Part shown: positions 36,019 through 46,973 of the stretch, one piece after another | How positions within the stretch are numbered: position 1 is the stretch's first letter | How the letters are laid out: every line of letters starts with the position of its first letter | Assembly (NCBI RefSeq): GCF_000725425.1 | Contig: NZ_CP006019.1 | Location: 1,240,001 to 1,304,000, forward strand | Direction of reading: 5' to 3' | DNA: 64,000 nucleotides | Origin: Palaeococcus pacificus DY20341 | Lineage (GTDB): Archaea > Methanobacteriota_B > Thermococci > Thermococcales > Thermococcaceae | Program-made: the position numbers and the translations under genes | Notes under the pieces: generated by a model | The model's input: the letters and a program-made list of their open reading frames with translations, nothing else | Told to the model about the DNA's origin: nothing | Databases searched by the model: none

Positions 36019-36401
36019 TTGCCGTTCACCATATAGTAGAGTGTCCTAAGGGGAATACCGAGCTCTTCGCTGATTTCTTTTAAGCTCTTGCCCCTCCTTA
36101 TCATCTCATCAACTCTCTCCTTAATCCCATCATCGTACTTTTTGGGCCTTCCACGGGGATGCTTGATGGGTATGAGCTTAATCCCAACCCTATCAAGAGC
36201 GGAAATGACCTTTTTAGAAACCTTTGGATATAAGCTCGGTGGACAGCCAATAACTTTAACCGTTGGGGCCCTCTTAAGGATTCTCACCACTATCTCCTTG
36301 GTGGGCCTTAGATTAACGTAAACCTCCACAACCCCAGGTTTGAGCTCCTCATCTATTTTTCTTAGGAGCTCCTCGTTGTTTCTTGCTTTTAGCTCTATCA
36401 T
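36015..36401 (-). CDS. DUF1699-like protein with helix-turn-helix
   Basis: 128 residues. An N-terminal alpha-beta part (residues 1-75) is followed by HPRGRPKKYD, an AT-hook-like motif, then RVDEMIRRGKSLKEISEELGIPLRTLYYMVNG, a resolvase-type helix-turn-helix. It is probably DNA-binding. The family is archaeal and uncharacterised. It begins 53 bases inside the DUF530 gene in another frame with its own weak SD (GGGGAAG), an unusually long overlap. Confidence 0.8.
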   Translation of the reverse strand: MIELKARNNEELLRKIDEELKPGVVEVYVNLRPTKEIVVRILKRAPTVKVIGCPPSLYPKVSKKVISALDRVGIKLIPIKHPRGRPKKYDDGIKERVDEMIRRGKSLKEISEELGIPLRTLYYMVNGK

Positions 36402-37647
36402 CTTCTTCCCCTTCTTCGAGGGCTTTTAAAAACTCCACAACTATCTCTTCCTTGGGCATAAACCTCTCAAACTTCTTCTTATCTCCAAAGGTGTCTAGAG
36501 GAATTCCGGATATTGCAACTTTCCATAGGGCGTCCTCAAGCTCCTTTTGGTTAATGCCCAAGAGCTCCGCTACTTTCTTCTCATTATAGGGACTTATTCC
36601 GTAGAGTATCACAGCTCCCAACAGGTAGTTTGGAATTGTTGAGAGCGTACTTCTTTTTCCAGAGAGCATTCTCTCAATTTCTCCTTTCCTTATCAGGAGC
36701 ATGCTTCCAAAGCCTGTTTTGAAGAAGGGCTCATTTCTAAAGGGCTCATCGAAGAGGGAGTAGTGACAATCTATATGAAGTTTAATATCGGGATATAATG
36801 CTAAAAATTCTCTATCTCTCTCGGACGTTATTACATAGTACCTAAACAAGTCAAAGGCCAGCATTTGGAGGGCTTTTTCAGGATTCAAGCTTGCATATGC
36901 TAAAGCTAAGTTGTCTACGGTGTAGTGGTTGTTTATCAAAACTCCTCTAGTTTTTACTGAAGTTAAGACCTTCCACCGGACCATTTTTCCATATCTTCTC
37001 CTCAGCTCGCTGTCGATATCAACATCTTCTGGAAGGGTTATCCTCGTGGTCTTTAACTTCTTGTTTTCAAAATATTCAACTTCCAGCCTATAGCCGATCT
37101 TTTTTAAAGTTCCGCGCTCTCTAAGCTTTCCTTTTATATTCTTAAAGGCCTCTCTAACAACTACGTCTTTTTGGCTCAATATCCTTAGAACATCTCCCGA
37201 ATAAGCTAGGTGTGGAAGTATGTCCAACCGCCCAATAACTATCTCCTTTTTAATTGCTCTAACCTTTTTTGGGTCTTTTATGTTCTTGGGCTCGATTTCT
37301 TTCCTTCCATCGTAGAAGCTGTAGTTGGCTAATATGTGGCCTAATGCCATCTTATGGGCCATTATAGCGCTTTTAATTCTTTCCAGGGCAAGCACTCTGT
37401 TGTGCTTCTTTCTGTATATCCAGTGAATGTTTGGATCCCTCTCACTCCTTGAGAGGAAGTATGTGGAGGGTGCCGTGACGCCGACCCTCCTTTCGAGCTC
37501 ATGTCTTAAGTCCTCTAACACGCTAAGCTGTTTGTTGAGGTGGAAAACTATTGAGGGAACGCTACCCTCAAATAACCTAGGCGTATTTGTTTTTATATCA
37601 TCCAACAGCAAATTTACTCTTGAAATGAGCTCTTCTGTTGTCGTCAT
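36349..37647 (-). CDS. DUF530-family protein
   Basis: 432 residues, an archaeal family of unknown function. The N-terminal coiled-coil-like helices ([14 protein letters not shown] to RHELERRVG) precede a mixed domain with [15 protein letters not shown] and a predicted helix-turn-helix ([23 protein letters not shown]). A charged lysine-rich tail ends it. The start overlaps the top6A stop by 4 bases. This coupling suggests a role with topoisomerase VI or DNA transactions (inference). Confidence 0.82.
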   Translation of the reverse strand: MTTTEELISRVNLLLDDIKTNTPRLFEGSVPSIVFHLNKQLSVLEDLRHELERRVGVTAPSTYFLSRSERDPNIHWIYRKKHNRVLALERIKSAIMAHKMALGHILANYSFYDGRKEIEPKNIKDPKKVRAIKKEIVIGRLDILPHLAYSGDVLRILSQKDVVVREAFKNIKGKLRERGTLKKIGYRLEVEYFENKKLKTTRITLPEDVDIDSELRRRYGKMVRWKVLTSVKTRGVLINNHYTVDNLALAYASLNPEKALQMLAFDLFRYYVITSERDREFLALYPDIKLHIDCHYSLFDEPFRNEPFFKTGFGSMLLIRKGEIERMLSGKRSTLSTIPNYLLGAVILYGISPYNEKKVAELLGINQKELEDALWKVAISGIPLDTFGDKKKFERFMPKEEIVVEFLKALEEGEEDDRAKSKKQRGAPKKNR

Positions 37648-38792
37648 GGCAACAATTCCTCGTTGGCTATTTTTTCGGGCAAATACTTCTTAGCCACGAA
37701 CTCTAAGCTTTTGTGTGCTAAAGCCTGCTGCTCAATCCTAACTCCGAGCTTAATAGCCATCTTAAGCTGCCTCTGCCATTCCCTGTTTTTGAACCATGGG
37801 TACTCCATCTCCTCCAGTATACGCTTATAATCACCAGTTGGTCCGCCTTTCTTGTTTGGTGGAATTCCTTTAAGCTTCTCTGTAACTCTTTGCAATCCAT
37901 AGCGCTCTATATCGTCCATAGTCATTCCAACGAACTTCGCCTCAGGCGTTGCGAGCTTGTCGCTCAAATAAGCGAGGTTAATCGAACCCTGCTTAATTGT
38001 GGAGTAGATGTACCATCCGTAGGGGTCTCCATCCGTGAAGACTATTATGGGCAGGCCCTCCTCATAATGGAGCCTGTGGATTAGCCTTCTCACACCTCTT
38101 GAGGCTTGACCTTGAGTGGCTATGATGAGGGCGTTTTCTTTCTTGGGGAACTTTTCTTCAATTAGACGGTCGGCCATAGCAGCTGTCTCAACAACTAAGG
38201 CATAGTCAACGTTGATCTGAGTGAACTTAAGGTGCTCGACTGTTCCTGGAACTGCCCATCCACCCATACCGAGCTTTGAGGTGTTGAACTCATCCTCGCC
38301 GTCCTTAATTGTTATATCACCGTAGATGTAGCCCCTTCTATCGGCTGTAATGTGCATCTCCTCTCTCAAAACACCTAAAGTCCTCTCAAGGTCTTCTATA
38401 ATGGCGTTGCTCTCGATCTGATCTTCGAAAGTGTTCTCCTTTGTCCCGCCAACGCTGTGCTTGTTTGCATAGTAAGCTTCTCTCAAGCTCGCATGCTTCA
38501 TTTCACCGACTAATCTTTTGATATAAGCGGCTATGAGGACGGTCTGCATGAACTTTTTAGCATGAGCCACGTGAAGGAAATAACGCCTCGAGATTTTATC
38601 GCCCATTTGAATCGTCTTCGTTGCCTCATCATAGTAGACGTTGCTTATTCCCCTCATTGGGACATCTATGTGTGGATTTTTGCCTTGCTTAACTGCCTCG
38701 AGGATTTGATATCCAATTCCTTCAAGCTTCTTGATGACCTTTTGGGGGTCGTAGCCAAACTTCTCTCTTGGCTTTTCTCTCTTAATTGTCAT
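37644..38792 (-). CDS. top6A: DNA topoisomerase VI subunit A
   Basis: 382 residues of the Spo11/Top6A family. The winged-helix DNA-cleavage domain holds the tyrosine in [10 protein letters not shown] (about residue 105). The Toprim domain has [23 protein letters not shown] with the metal-binding DxD pattern and the conserved LSDKLATPE. It cuts both strands of DNA and decatenates/relaxes with subunit B. Coupled to top6B by a 4-base overlap. Confidence 0.97.
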   Translation of the reverse strand: MTIKREKPREKFGYDPQKVIKKLEGIGYQILEAVKQGKNPHIDVPMRGISNVYYDEATKTIQMGDKISRRYFLHVAHAKKFMQTVLIAAYIKRLVGEMKHASLREAYYANKHSVGGTKENTFEDQIESNAIIEDLERTLGVLREEMHITADRRGYIYGDITIKDGEDEFNTSKLGMGGWAVPGTVEHLKFTQINVDYALVVETAAMADRLIEEKFPKKENALIIATQGQASRGVRRLIHRLHYEEGLPIIVFTDGDPYGWYIYSTIKQGSINLAYLSDKLATPEAKFVGMTMDDIERYGLQRVTEKLKGIPPNKKGGPTGDYKRILEEMEYPWFKNREWQRQLKMAIKLGVRIEQQALAHKSLEFVAKKYLPEKIANEELLP

Positions 38793-40483
38793 GCCTCTCC
38801 CTCCGCAGCTTCCACTTCGGGGGCTTCAAACTTCTTCTCTATGAGACCGAGGAAGTAGGGCTTAATCTCCTCCTTGGGCTTTTCTGTTAGAATAGAAAGA
38901 GCTTCCGCTACTTCATCAACATACTTCTCCAATGTCCTTCTCCTCTTGACTTGGTGGAGCTTCCTGTGCTTTCCGCTCAAGTACTTCTTTAGCCGCCTTC
39001 CAATTTCCATCAAAGCCAAGCGGATCTCCTCGTAGATTTCCTCCTCGCTCGCTATGCTCTGCTTGCCTGTTGATGTGTAGGGCACGTGAACACTGATTAC
39101 ATTGACAAAAACAACCATTGGGGCATCTTCAAGGTTGTCCACCTTATAGCGCTTCCAATCGACACTTCTAACTGCCGAAGTGGTTACACATGAGCCTGCA
39201 TCAAAGAGCAGTGGAACTCTGTTGGCATACCTCAGGATGTCGAAGCCGCTCAAAGAGCCTCCAAAAGCCAAAGCAACCTCAACCTGGAAGGGTATACCAC
39301 CGCGGTAGACCTTTGGGGACCTTGTTAGGGAAGTTACGAACTCTGGGTTGAGGATGTTTGTGAGTCCCTTTTCTATGTTCTCCTCTCCAATTGGCCTTAA
39401 ACCGCTCGTTGGAGGAGCTAAGAACTTTATGTACTTGAACGCCTCAATTATCTCTTCAGCTTCATGCCACGTGAGCTTTGAGGGTTCTTTTTCCATTATT
39501 TTCTCTACCTGTCTCAGTGTTTGCTTGCCCCTCTTTCCAAAGCTCTTTAAGATTATATCAACTTCACCGTTAGCCAAGCGCTCGTAGAGCTGCTTTTTCT
39601 TCTGCTCTTCCTCAACACCATTTATGAGCCTTAAAGCGGCAACATATTTCACTATCTCACTTACTTTTTGGCTACTTATCCTCGAGAACTCGCCAACCAA
39701 AAAGCGCTTAACCGTGCTCCTCCTCGTCTTTTTGGCCATCCTAAAGAGATCGTCTGTAATGACTCCTCTTGGGTGCGGCTTCATCTCTTCGGGAGGCTTT
39801 GGAATCTCCTCACTGCCTCTTGGAAAGACTATTAACTTCCCATCGGGTTCTATAAGCTCAATGTGAGCGTGGGGGTTGGCTATAGCGGTGAGCTTTAGAT
39901 ACCAGTAGGGCCCCTGCTTTGAGCGGATGTATCTTACATCCTTAACTTCCATCTCTATCCTAGTTCCACGCCATCCTGTTGGATTCGGGTGCTTTATCTT
40001 CTTAACAACTTTACCTTCGTTCTTCTCAACGTCAATCATCACCCACGCTTCTATTATCTCATCGCCGCCTGTTGAAGTGATTACGCGGGTAGCTTTACCG
40101 CTCGTCATTTGAGCAAACATCACCGCACCGCTTATACCTATACCCTGCTGTCCTCTGCTTTGTATGTTTCTGTGGGCCTTTGTTCCTGCGAGCATTTTAC
40201 CAAATACGTGTGATATAAACTTTTCAGGAATTCCAGGTCCGTTGTCTTCCACTATGAGTTTATAGTGCTCCTTTCCAAGCTCCTCAATTTCAACTTTTAC
40301 GTAGGGTAGAATACCAGCCTCTTCACAAGCATCGAGAGCGTTTGTCACTGCTTCGTGGATTAGCGTTGTAAATGAGCGTACTTTTCCTGTGTAACCTAGC
40401 ATAGCGGCGTTTCTTCTAAAGAACTCACTAACGCTTTGGATTTTAAACTCCTTAAAAAGCTCCTTGGCTTCAGATTTGGCCAT
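38789..40483 (-). CDS. top6B: DNA topoisomerase VI subunit B
   Basis: 564-residue GHKL ATPase subunit. Motifs: [15 protein letters not shown] (Asn for Mg), [19 protein letters not shown] and [12 protein letters not shown], then the helix-two-turn-helix insert and transducer with the switch lysine near GSGG/LAFGG region. It clamps DNA with ATP binding. Its stop-start overlap with top6A fixes equal expression. It starts 14 bases before the stop of the KH-domain gene. Confidence 0.97.
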   Translation of the reverse strand: MAKSEAKELFKEFKIQSVSEFFRRNAAMLGYTGKVRSFTTLIHEAVTNALDACEEAGILPYVKVEIEELGKEHYKLIVEDNGPGIPEKFISHVFGKMLAGTKAHRNIQSRGQQGIGISGAVMFAQMTSGKATRVITSTGGDEIIEAWVMIDVEKNEGKVVKKIKHPNPTGWRGTRIEMEVKDVRYIRSKQGPYWYLKLTAIANPHAHIELIEPDGKLIVFPRGSEEIPKPPEEMKPHPRGVITDDLFRMAKKTRRSTVKRFLVGEFSRISSQKVSEIVKYVAALRLINGVEEEQKKKQLYERLANGEVDIILKSFGKRGKQTLRQVEKIMEKEPSKLTWHEAEEIIEAFKYIKFLAPPTSGLRPIGEENIEKGLTNILNPEFVTSLTRSPKVYRGGIPFQVEVALAFGGSLSGFDILRYANRVPLLFDAGSCVTTSAVRSVDWKRYKVDNLEDAPMVVFVNVISVHVPYTSTGKQSIASEEEIYEEIRLALMEIGRRLKKYLSGKHRKLHQVKRRRTLEKYVDEVAEALSILTEKPKEEIKPYFLGLIEKKFEAPEVEAAEGEA

Positions 40484-41120
40484 AAGTCATTCCCTCCAAT
40501 TCTAGATCTTTCTTTTTCCTTTCTAGGAATTTGTAAACGGAACCGTGACGGGAACCTCTTACGAGCTTTTCAATTGCTGTTTTAGCTATTTCAACTTGGA
40601 TTGGGTTTCCTATGATGGAAACTGTCTTTCCGTAAACACTCACATAAGTACCGCTCATCTCTTCAATTATCTCCCTTGTCCTGCCCTTCCTGCCTATTAT
40701 CCTCCCTCTGACACGTGGGAGAGCATTTTTATCATTACCGATAACAATATCGGATAAGTTAATTACCTCTAAGACTTCCCCTTCTTCTAAGAGTCTAAAT
40801 GCCTTCTCAGGACTAAATCCTCTTCCAATGGCAGTAACGATGTCTCTTGCCTTCCAAACAGCCAGTGGGTCTTCTGTTTCTTTAGTTGAGCTTATAAACA
40901 CCTCTCCGCTGTCACTGTCAATATCTATCCTAGTTTTTGTCTTTTCCTCAATTTCCCTTTTAGTCTCGCCCTTCCTTCCAATCAAAACTCCTATTCTCTC
41001 TTTAGGTATCCTAACATACTCTTCATTGAAGATTTCCTCATAGGGAGTTTCTTCGTATTCTTCCTCACCTTCTTTGTCAACATTTTCATACTCTTCGAGC
41101 TTCTTTTCAAATTCCTTCAT
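40470..41120 (-). CDS. KH-domain ribosome-assembly protein (Pno1/Dim2-like)
   Basis: 216 residues. An acidic N-terminal arm is followed by two KH domains, each with a GxxG loop: GVLIGRKGETKREIEE and RVRGRIIGRKGRTREIIEE. The second is the diagnostic Pno1/Dim2 sequence. Eukaryotic Dim2 directs 3-prime processing of 18S rRNA with Nob1 and RIO1. The adjacent RIO kinase supports that role here. ATG 41120 follows GGTGAG and overlaps the RIO1 end by 14 bases. Confidence 0.92.
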   Translation of the reverse strand: MKEFEKKLEEYENVDKEGEEEYEETPYEEIFNEEYVRIPKERIGVLIGRKGETKREIEEKTKTRIDIDSDSGEVFISSTKETEDPLAVWKARDIVTAIGRGFSPEKAFRLLEEGEVLEVINLSDIVIGNDKNALPRVRGRIIGRKGRTREIIEEMSGTYVSVYGKTVSIIGNPIQVEIAKTAIEKLVRGSRHGSVYKFLERKKKDLELEGMTYGQI

Positions 41121-41898
41121 AGCTCTCACCAACCAGCTCTTTCAGTTTATCACTGGGATCTTCAACCTCGACGCCTTTTTTAGCAAAGTAATGGGTGATA
41201 TTCCTTAAATCACGATAGAGCAAGGTTTTAGCCATCTTATTTCTACTAACCGTGGCTTGAGACCAGTCTATTATAACTGGCTTATCCCACATAAGTATGT
41301 TATACTCGCTCAAATCTCCGTGAACCATCTCGCCTCTCTTCCAAAGTCTCTCTATGACTCTCATTGTGTAGTGGTAGAGCTCTTCAAACTCTTCCAAGCT
41401 CAATGTCCTCTCAACGTCTTTAAGCCTTGGTGCGGGATATTCATTTCCAATAAACTCCATAACTAGGATATTTTTTCGGAAAGCTAATGGCTCTGGGACT
41501 CTAACCGCGTATTTTATGGCCCTTTGCAGGTTTTTGAACTCCCTTCTCGTCCAAATAAACACAAGCTTTCTAATATCCTTCGGCAAATACCCTACCCTTG
41601 GGTCTGCAGCTAAATATTCCCAAATACGCCTAAACTCTGTTGTGTAAGTCCTATAAATCTTAACTGCCACTTGGTTACCATCTTTGTCAAGTCCTCTGAA
41701 TACATTGGCCTCTTTTCCCGTGGATATAACTCCAAATAGCGTATCTATATAACCTCTTTTTTTCATATATTCGAGAGTCTCTTGGGTTGTCTTATCGAAC
41801 ACTTCGCTGAATACTTTATAGAGCTCACTGTCTTTTTCTCTTTCTTCTTTTAACCCAAGCAGTTCAAAGATTTTCCTATCAACACTTTCAGGCTTCAT
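41107..41898 (-). CDS. rio1: RIO1-type atypical protein kinase
   Basis: 263 residues. STGKEANVFRGL (flexible P-loop STGKEA), QVAVKIYRT (catalytic lysine), the hinge VMEFIGNEYPAPRLKD, the catalytic loop HGDLSEYNI and metal-binding IIDWSQA define RIO1 rather than RIO2 (no N-terminal winged helix). It acts in late small-subunit maturation. The start is ATG 41898 after GTGAT; the GTG at 41907 overlaps it. Lies downstream of aIF1A in the translation operon. Confidence 0.94.
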   Translation of the reverse strand: MKPESVDRKIFELLGLKEEREKDSELYKVFSEVFDKTTQETLEYMKKRGYIDTLFGVISTGKEANVFRGLDKDGNQVAVKIYRTYTTEFRRIWEYLAADPRVGYLPKDIRKLVFIWTRREFKNLQRAIKYAVRVPEPLAFRKNILVMEFIGNEYPAPRLKDVERTLSLEEFEELYHYTMRVIERLWKRGEMVHGDLSEYNILMWDKPVIIDWSQATVSRNKMAKTLLYRDLRNITHYFAKKGVEVEDPSDKLKELVGESYEGI

Positions 41899-41922
41899 TT
41901 CAATCACTTAACAAGGGAGTCA

Positions 41923-42285
41923 TTAAAGAAAGAGTCCACCAGATATGAAGTCTTGGGATATCTTACCTTTTCTCAAAAGCCAGTCTACTTGGGTTCTTGT
42001 GTATCTGTACTTTATGTCTCCCCTTTCGTTTGTTTGTACTGGCCAGGGCTCAACTATGACGATATCACCTACTTTAACCCACATTCTCCTCTTGAGCTTT
42101 CCTGGAATTCTGCATCTTCTAACGTATCCGTCGGAGCATCTAACGTCCATCCATCCGGCTCCCAACGCCTGCTCAACTACACCAAATACTTGTCCCTCTT
42201 TTGGAAGGGGGACCCTAATAATTTCTTCACCTGTATTTTGAGAGTGTTTCTTTTTCTTATTTTGACCTCTTTTATATGCGCACAT
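41923..42285 (-). CDS. Translation initiation factor 1A
   Basis: 120 residues: a basic N-terminal tail, then an S1/OB-fold domain with [34 protein letters not shown], the aIF1A signature, and a C-terminal helix. It binds the ribosomal A site with aIF1. ATG 42285 follows GGAGGTGGC; the six codons before include that SD. A TATA box (TTTAAATAC, minus strand near 42342) makes this the first gene of the long operon. Confidence 0.95.
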   Translation of the reverse strand: MCAYKRGQNKKKKHSQNTGEEIIRVPLPKEGQVFGVVEQALGAGWMDVRCSDGYVRRCRIPGKLKRRMWVKVGDIVIVEPWPVQTNERGDIKYRYTRTQVDWLLRKGKISQDFISGGLFL

Positions 42286-42429
42286 GAGCGCCACCTCCAA
42301 CATTTCATCTTTGCAAAAATTTTCTAAAAATACTAAGAGTCAAGTATTTAAAAATTTTTGCATCGGATGCACTAAAATATTCAGCGCAATCATTTAAAAG
42401 TTCTTTGCTTTAGTCACTTGGGGGTTGTC

Positions 42430-42705
42430 ATGGAGGTTGTGGAGGAGATTAAAAAACTCTGCCATGAACTTGGAGAGGAAGATGTAGTTAAAAGAATAGA
42501 TTCTTTTGTAGCACTCAACGAAGAGCTGGAGTCAAAAAAGGGGAGAGAATTTATTGAGGCTAGTATTTACGGTTTCCTAGAAGGGGTTCTAATAACACTA
42601 AAAGGCAAAATTAGTGACAGTCAGCAAAAGGTGAAGGTTGAAGAACTTTTGAATGAGGTTCGCTACAAAAGAAAGGAGCTGGATGCTAGGTTTAAAAAGC
42701 CCTAA
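42430..42705 (+). CDS. Small helical hypothetical protein
   Basis: 91 residues, highly charged and helical throughout (MEVVEEIKKLCHELGEEDVVKRIDSF and VEELLNEVRYKRKELDARF). Not recognised; coiled-coil or four-helix bundle is likely. TATA CATTTAAAAG near 42390 and GGGGGTT ahead of ATG 42430 support expression. It is divergent from aIF1A. The longer frame start (42418) overlaps the SD. Confidence 0.65.
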   Translation: MEVVEEIKKLCHELGEEDVVKRIDSFVALNEELESKKGREFIEASIYGFLEGVLITLKGKISDSQQKVKVEELLNEVRYKRKELDARFKKP

Positions 42706-42767
42706 CACCATAATTGATTGAACAACGAGAATCGCTCTGCTTTAAATTTTTAAAATAAAAAGAGGAG

Positions 42768-43127
42768 CTAAATGTTCATCTTCTGTAGCTGGTTTTCTGC
42801 TATATCTCCCACTATTGGGAACTTGTAGAGCTCTCCTTGGTATGCCTTCACTATTCCTAGGATCCAGAAAATAAAGCCTAGTAATGACAGCAGCAATCCT
42901 AGTATCCACCCTAGAAATGGTATAAATCCCAGCACTAAATTTATGATGAACAGCCCTAAAAATGTAATTGTTGACTGCATAGCATGGAATCTAACAAAAT
43001 CGCTCTCTTTTTCTGCCAGCAGAAAGATTATCCCTGTTATGAATCCTAGTACATAAGCTAATGCTCCCTCGATGTTCTCTTCCAAACCGAGGGAAGTTTT
43101 CTTCTCTAGTTCACCAGTACTTTCCAT
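42768..43127 (-). CDS. DUF4870/Tic20-like membrane protein
   Basis: 119 residues with three hydrophobic helices. SLGLEENIEGALAYVLGFITGIIFLLAEKESDFVRFHAMQS is the characteristic family pattern, with the FVRFHAxQ motif between helices 1 and 2. The function is unknown. Monocistronic; GAGGTG precedes the ATG, and the gene is divergent from pheS. Confidence 0.88.
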   Translation of the reverse strand: MESTGELEKKTSLGLEENIEGALAYVLGFITGIIFLLAEKESDFVRFHAMQSTITFLGLFIINLVLGFIPFLGWILGLLLSLLGFIFWILGIVKAYQGELYKFPIVGDIAENQLQKMNI

Positions 43128-43309
43128 ATCAAAAACACCTCATTAATTTTGTAATATTAATTTAGGAATAACTCCATTAAATAGCTTTCCATAAATTTAA
43201 GTATGTGCATGAAACTTATAAATTTTTCAAGTAGCATTCCTCAACACACTCTTTTTAAAAACCGCAATTTTTAAGTAACAGCATCCCAACTAAATTCGGG
43301 GTGCTGGAA

Positions 43310-44821
43310 ATGGAACTAAGCTATCACGAAAAGCTCACGCTCATAAAGTTAGGAGAAATAGGAAGCTGTAAAGTTGAAGAGCTTGTTGAGAGAACTAAGC
43401 TAGATCAAGTTGCTGTAATGAGGGCTATTCTTGGCCTCCAAAGCAAGGGCTTGGCAAAGCTCCACGAGAAACACTTCAAAGTAGTTAAGTCCACAGAGCT
43501 TGCTAAGAAATATGCTCAAATAGGCCTTCCAGAGAGGAGGGCGCTTAAAATTTTAGTCGAAAGGGGGAAAATAAGCTTAGATGACTTAAAAGATGTTTTA
43601 AGCGAAGATGAGCTTAAGCCTATAGTGGGACTTCTCAGAAAAGAGGGCTGGGCAAGTGTAAGAAAAGAAGAGGGAAAGCTGGTTTTGGAGATTACTGAGA
43701 AAGGAAAGCAAGCTTTGAGTCAAAAGCGTCCTATTGATAAGGCTTTAGAACTTCTTGCAGAGAGGAGCGAAGTTGAAGCGAGCGAGATTGAAAAGCTGGT
43801 ATCCCTTAAGGAGATCAAACGAAGAAAAATTGGAGATGAGGAAAGCAAAAGTGAGAGAGAAGTGGAGATAACAGAAAAAGGTCTGGAGTTGGTTAAAACC
43901 GGGTTAGAGCTTAAAGAGGAAGTTTCATACCTAACGCCCGAGCTTATAACGAGCGGCAAGTGGAGGAACGTGGAGTTCAAGCGCTTCAATATAAAAGCCC
44001 CAGTTAAAGTAACTTATCCGGGTAAAAAGCAGCCTTATAGGGCTTTCCTCGATAAAATAAGACGCAAGCTTATAGAAATGGGCTTCATTGAAATGGAAGC
44101 TGAGAGTTTAATAGAAACTCAGTTCTGGAACTTTGATGCTCTCTTCCAACCACAAAATCACCCTGCTCGTGATTGGACAGACACCTACCAACTAAAGCAC
44201 CCAAAGATGGGCTATTTGCCAAAGGAAGAGCTCGTTGAGAGAGTTAAGGCTTCCCACGAGCACGGCTGGGAGACTGGCTCAAGAGGATGGGGATACAAAT
44301 GGGATCCAAGAAAAGCCATGCTTCTCATGCCGAGAGCACACGCGACGGCTTTGAGTGCGCGCCAATTGGCTAAAGGTGTCCAAATTCCGGGCAAGTACTT
44401 TGCGATCCAGAGAGTCTTTAGGCCCGATGTTTTGGATAGAACTCACTTAATAGAGTTTAACCAGGTTGATGGCTTTGTCGTTGGTGAAGACCTGACTTTC
44501 AAGAACCTCTTGGGCATTTTAAAGCGCTTTGCCGTCGAGATAGCCGGAGCGAAGAAAGTTAAGTTCCTCCCAGACTATTATCCCTTTACAGAGCCAAGCG
44601 TCCAAATGAGTGCCTATCATGAGGAGCTTGGGTGGGTTGAATTCGGTGGAGCTGGAATCTTTAGGGAAGAAATGACCAAAGCTTTGGGCATTGATGTACC
44701 TGTGATTGCTTGGGGAATAGGAATTGACCGTTTGGCAATGTTCAAGCTCGGAATTGATGACATAAGGTATCTCTTCAGCTATGACTTGAGATGGCTAAGA
44801 GAGGCAAAGCTCGTGTGGTGA
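43310..44821 (+). CDS. pheS: Phenylalanyl-tRNA synthetase alpha subunit
   Basis: 503 residues, archaeal/eukaryal type. Three N-terminal winged-helix DNA/tRNA-binding-like repeats (to about 210) lead into the class II catalytic core with motif 2 ([19 protein letters not shown]) and motif 3 ([19 protein letters not shown]). It charges tRNA-Phe with the beta subunit. ATG 43310 follows GGGGTG. pheT begins 10 bases later. Confidence 0.97.
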   Translation: MELSYHEKLTLIKLGEIGSCKVEELVERTKLDQVAVMRAILGLQSKGLAKLHEKHFKVVKSTELAKKYAQIGLPERRALKILVERGKISLDDLKDVLSEDELKPIVGLLRKEGWASVRKEEGKLVLEITEKGKQALSQKRPIDKALELLAERSEVEASEIEKLVSLKEIKRRKIGDEESKSEREVEITEKGLELVKTGLELKEEVSYLTPELITSGKWRNVEFKRFNIKAPVKVTYPGKKQPYRAFLDKIRRKLIEMGFIEMEAESLIETQFWNFDALFQPQNHPARDWTDTYQLKHPKMGYLPKEELVERVKASHEHGWETGSRGWGYKWDPRKAMLLMPRAHATALSARQLAKGVQIPGKYFAIQRVFRPDVLDRTHLIEFNQVDGFVVGEDLTFKNLLGILKRFAVEIAGAKKVKFLPDYYPFTEPSVQMSAYHEELGWVEFGGAGIFREEMTKALGIDVPVIAWGIGIDRLAMFKLGIDDIRYLFSYDLRWLREAKLVW

Positions 44822-44831
44822 GGTGAGAAGG

Positions 44832-46514
44832 ATGCCAAAGTTCGATGTGTCTAAAGATGATTTGGAAAGACTCGTTGGAAAATCTTTCACAGTTGAGGAA
44901 TGGGAAGACTTATTCCTTTACGCTAAGTGTGAGCTCGACGACCTCTGGGAGCATGAGGGTAAAATATACTTCAAAGCTGATGCTAAAGATACGAACAGGC
45001 CTGACCTTTGGAGTGCCGAGGGAATAGCGAGGCAGGTTAAGTGGGCCTTGGGAATGAAGAGAGGACTGCCAAAGTATGAAGTTGAGAAAAGTGACGTTGT
45101 TGTTTACGTTGACGAAAAGCTCAGAGATATTAGACCCTATGGAGTTTACGCCATAGTTGAGAACGTTAACTTGGATGAAGAAGCCTTCAAGCAATTGATC
45201 CAGTTACAAGAGAAGATAGCGTTAACTTTTGGGAGAAGGAGGAGAGAGGTTGCAATTGGAACTTTCGACTTCGACAAGATTAAACCGCCCCTTTACTACA
45301 AAGCTGTCGAGCCGAGCAAGATTAAGTTCATTCCGCTCAACTACGATAAGGAGATGACCGCTGATGAAATCCTAGAGAAGCACGAGAAGGGGCAGGAGTA
45401 TGGGCATTTGATTAAAGGAAAGCCCTACTACCCCCTCTTAGTGGACAGTGAAGGTAACGTGCTCTCAATGCCACCCGTTATAAACTCAGAAACCCATGGA
45501 AAGGTCACCGAGAAAACAAGAAACATCTTCATAGACATCACTGGATGGCATTTGGACAAGATTATGTTAGCCTTAAACGTTCTTGTAACAGCTTTAGCAG
45601 AGCGTGGCGGGAAGATAAAGAGTGTTAAAGTAGTTTACAAAGACTTTGAGATAGAGACGCCCGACTTCACACCTAAGGAGTTTGAAGTTGAGCTCGACTA
45701 CATAAAGAGGCTCACAGGCCTTGAGCTAACGGATGAAGACGTCAAAGAGCTCTTGGAGAAAATGTTCTATGAAGTTGAGCTCGTCAATGGGAAGGCAAAG
45801 CTCAGGTATCCAGCCTTTAGAGATGATATAATGCACCCGAGAGATGTTCTCGAAGACGTGCTTATAGCCTACGGCTACAACGAGATTGAGCCAGAGGAGC
45901 CGAAGCTTGCGGTTCAAGGTAAGGGCGAGGACTTCATCGACTTTATAAATGCCGTTAGGGACTTGATGGTTGGCTTTGGTCTTCAAGAAGTTATGACGTT
46001 CAATTTAACAAACAAAGAGGCTCAATTTGATAAGATGAACCTCTCCTCGGGAGAGCTCGTTGAGATTGAAAATCCCATAAGCCTCAAGTGGAGCGCACTG
46101 AGGAGCTGGCTTATTCCATCGCTTATGGACTTCTTAAGCCAAAACACCCACGAAGAGTACCCGCAGAAAATTTTTGAAGTTGGAAAGGCGACACTAATAG
46201 ACGAGAATGCCGAAACAAAGACGAGAAGCGAAGACAAGCTTGCCGTTGCACTTGCACATCCCAAGGTGACGTTCACTGAAGCTAAGGAGATTTTGGATGG
46301 CTTAATGAGGCACCTCGGCTTTGAGTACGAGCTCGAAGAAATAGAGCACGCATCATTCATTTCAGGAAGGGTTGGAAAGGTTATCGTTGAGGGCAAGGAG
46401 CTTGGAATAATTGGAGAAGTCCATCCACAAGTGCTCGAAAACTGGGGTTTAGAGATCCCTGTTGCCGTCTTTGAAGTCTTTTTAAGGCCCCTCTATAGAG
46501 GGAGCTTTCTCTGA
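44832..46514 (+). CDS. pheT: Phenylalanyl-tRNA synthetase beta subunit
   Basis: 560 residues of the archaeal short beta type (no EMAP anticodon domain). KADAKDTNRPDLWSAEGIARQ, the B3/4 editing domain, and the catalytic-like domain with MHPRDVLEDVLIAYGYNEIEPE and HPQVLENWGLEIPVAVFEV. ATG 44832 follows GAGGTGAG that overlaps the pheS stop, so the two subunits are translationally coupled. Confidence 0.96.
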   Translation: MPKFDVSKDDLERLVGKSFTVEEWEDLFLYAKCELDDLWEHEGKIYFKADAKDTNRPDLWSAEGIARQVKWALGMKRGLPKYEVEKSDVVVYVDEKLRDIRPYGVYAIVENVNLDEEAFKQLIQLQEKIALTFGRRRREVAIGTFDFDKIKPPLYYKAVEPSKIKFIPLNYDKEMTADEILEKHEKGQEYGHLIKGKPYYPLLVDSEGNVLSMPPVINSETHGKVTEKTRNIFIDITGWHLDKIMLALNVLVTALAERGGKIKSVKVVYKDFEIETPDFTPKEFEVELDYIKRLTGLELTDEDVKELLEKMFYEVELVNGKAKLRYPAFRDDIMHPRDVLEDVLIAYGYNEIEPEEPKLAVQGKGEDFIDFINAVRDLMVGFGLQEVMTFNLTNKEAQFDKMNLSSGELVEIENPISLKWSALRSWLIPSLMDFLSQNTHEEYPQKIFEVGKATLIDENAETKTRSEDKLAVALAHPKVTFTEAKEILDGLMRHLGFEYELEEIEHASFISGRVGKVIVEGKELGIIGEVHPQVLENWGLEIPVAVFEVFLRPLYRGSFL

Positions 46515-46562
46515 GTTCAAAACTTTTATTTACTATCTCTTCTAACTCTTTAGGGTGATACA

Positions 46563-46973
46563 ATGAATGTGTATCTGTTCATAGCTATTATTTTGGGCAT
46601 CCTTGTGGGAATAACATTCCCAAAAATAATGGAGAAATACAAATATGCAGGGCGAATCAGCATCATGCTCCTTATGGCCGTTTCAAGTTTGTGGTACTGG
46701 AAAAGCGGCATGATAAAGTCTTCCTATTTATTCTTCGAGATATTTACTTGGCTCTCCTTCGATTTCGTGGATTATATAGAAGAGAAGGGCATAAGGGCAT
46801 TGATTGCCATTGTTTTGATAGCGATTGGAACTTTGGGGATAACTCTCTACGAATTTGAGATGACATTTATAGACATTTTAGGGATTTTAATGAGCGCCGG
46901 CTTGGCATTATACGGCTTTATTTATTTGGGCTTCTTGGTGAGGCCTGAAGAAAAGGAAGGTAGAAAAGTCTAG
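46563..46973 (+). CDS. Hypothetical four-helix membrane protein
   Basis: 136 residues, four hydrophobic segments (3-20, 32-48, 76-96, 102-125) and a charged tail (RPEEKEGRK). No family recognised. It sits behind a TATA-like CTTTTATTT near 46526 and GGGTGAT SD. The stop overlaps the end of a 34-codon minus-strand ORF. A role in the membrane is all that can be said. Confidence 0.65.
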   Translation: MNVYLFIAIILGILVGITFPKIMEKYKYAGRISIMLLMAVSSLWYWKSGMIKSSYLFFEIFTWLSFDFVDYIEEKGIRALIAIVLIAIGTLGITLYEFEMTFIDILGILMSAGLALYGFIYLGFLVRPEEKEGRKV

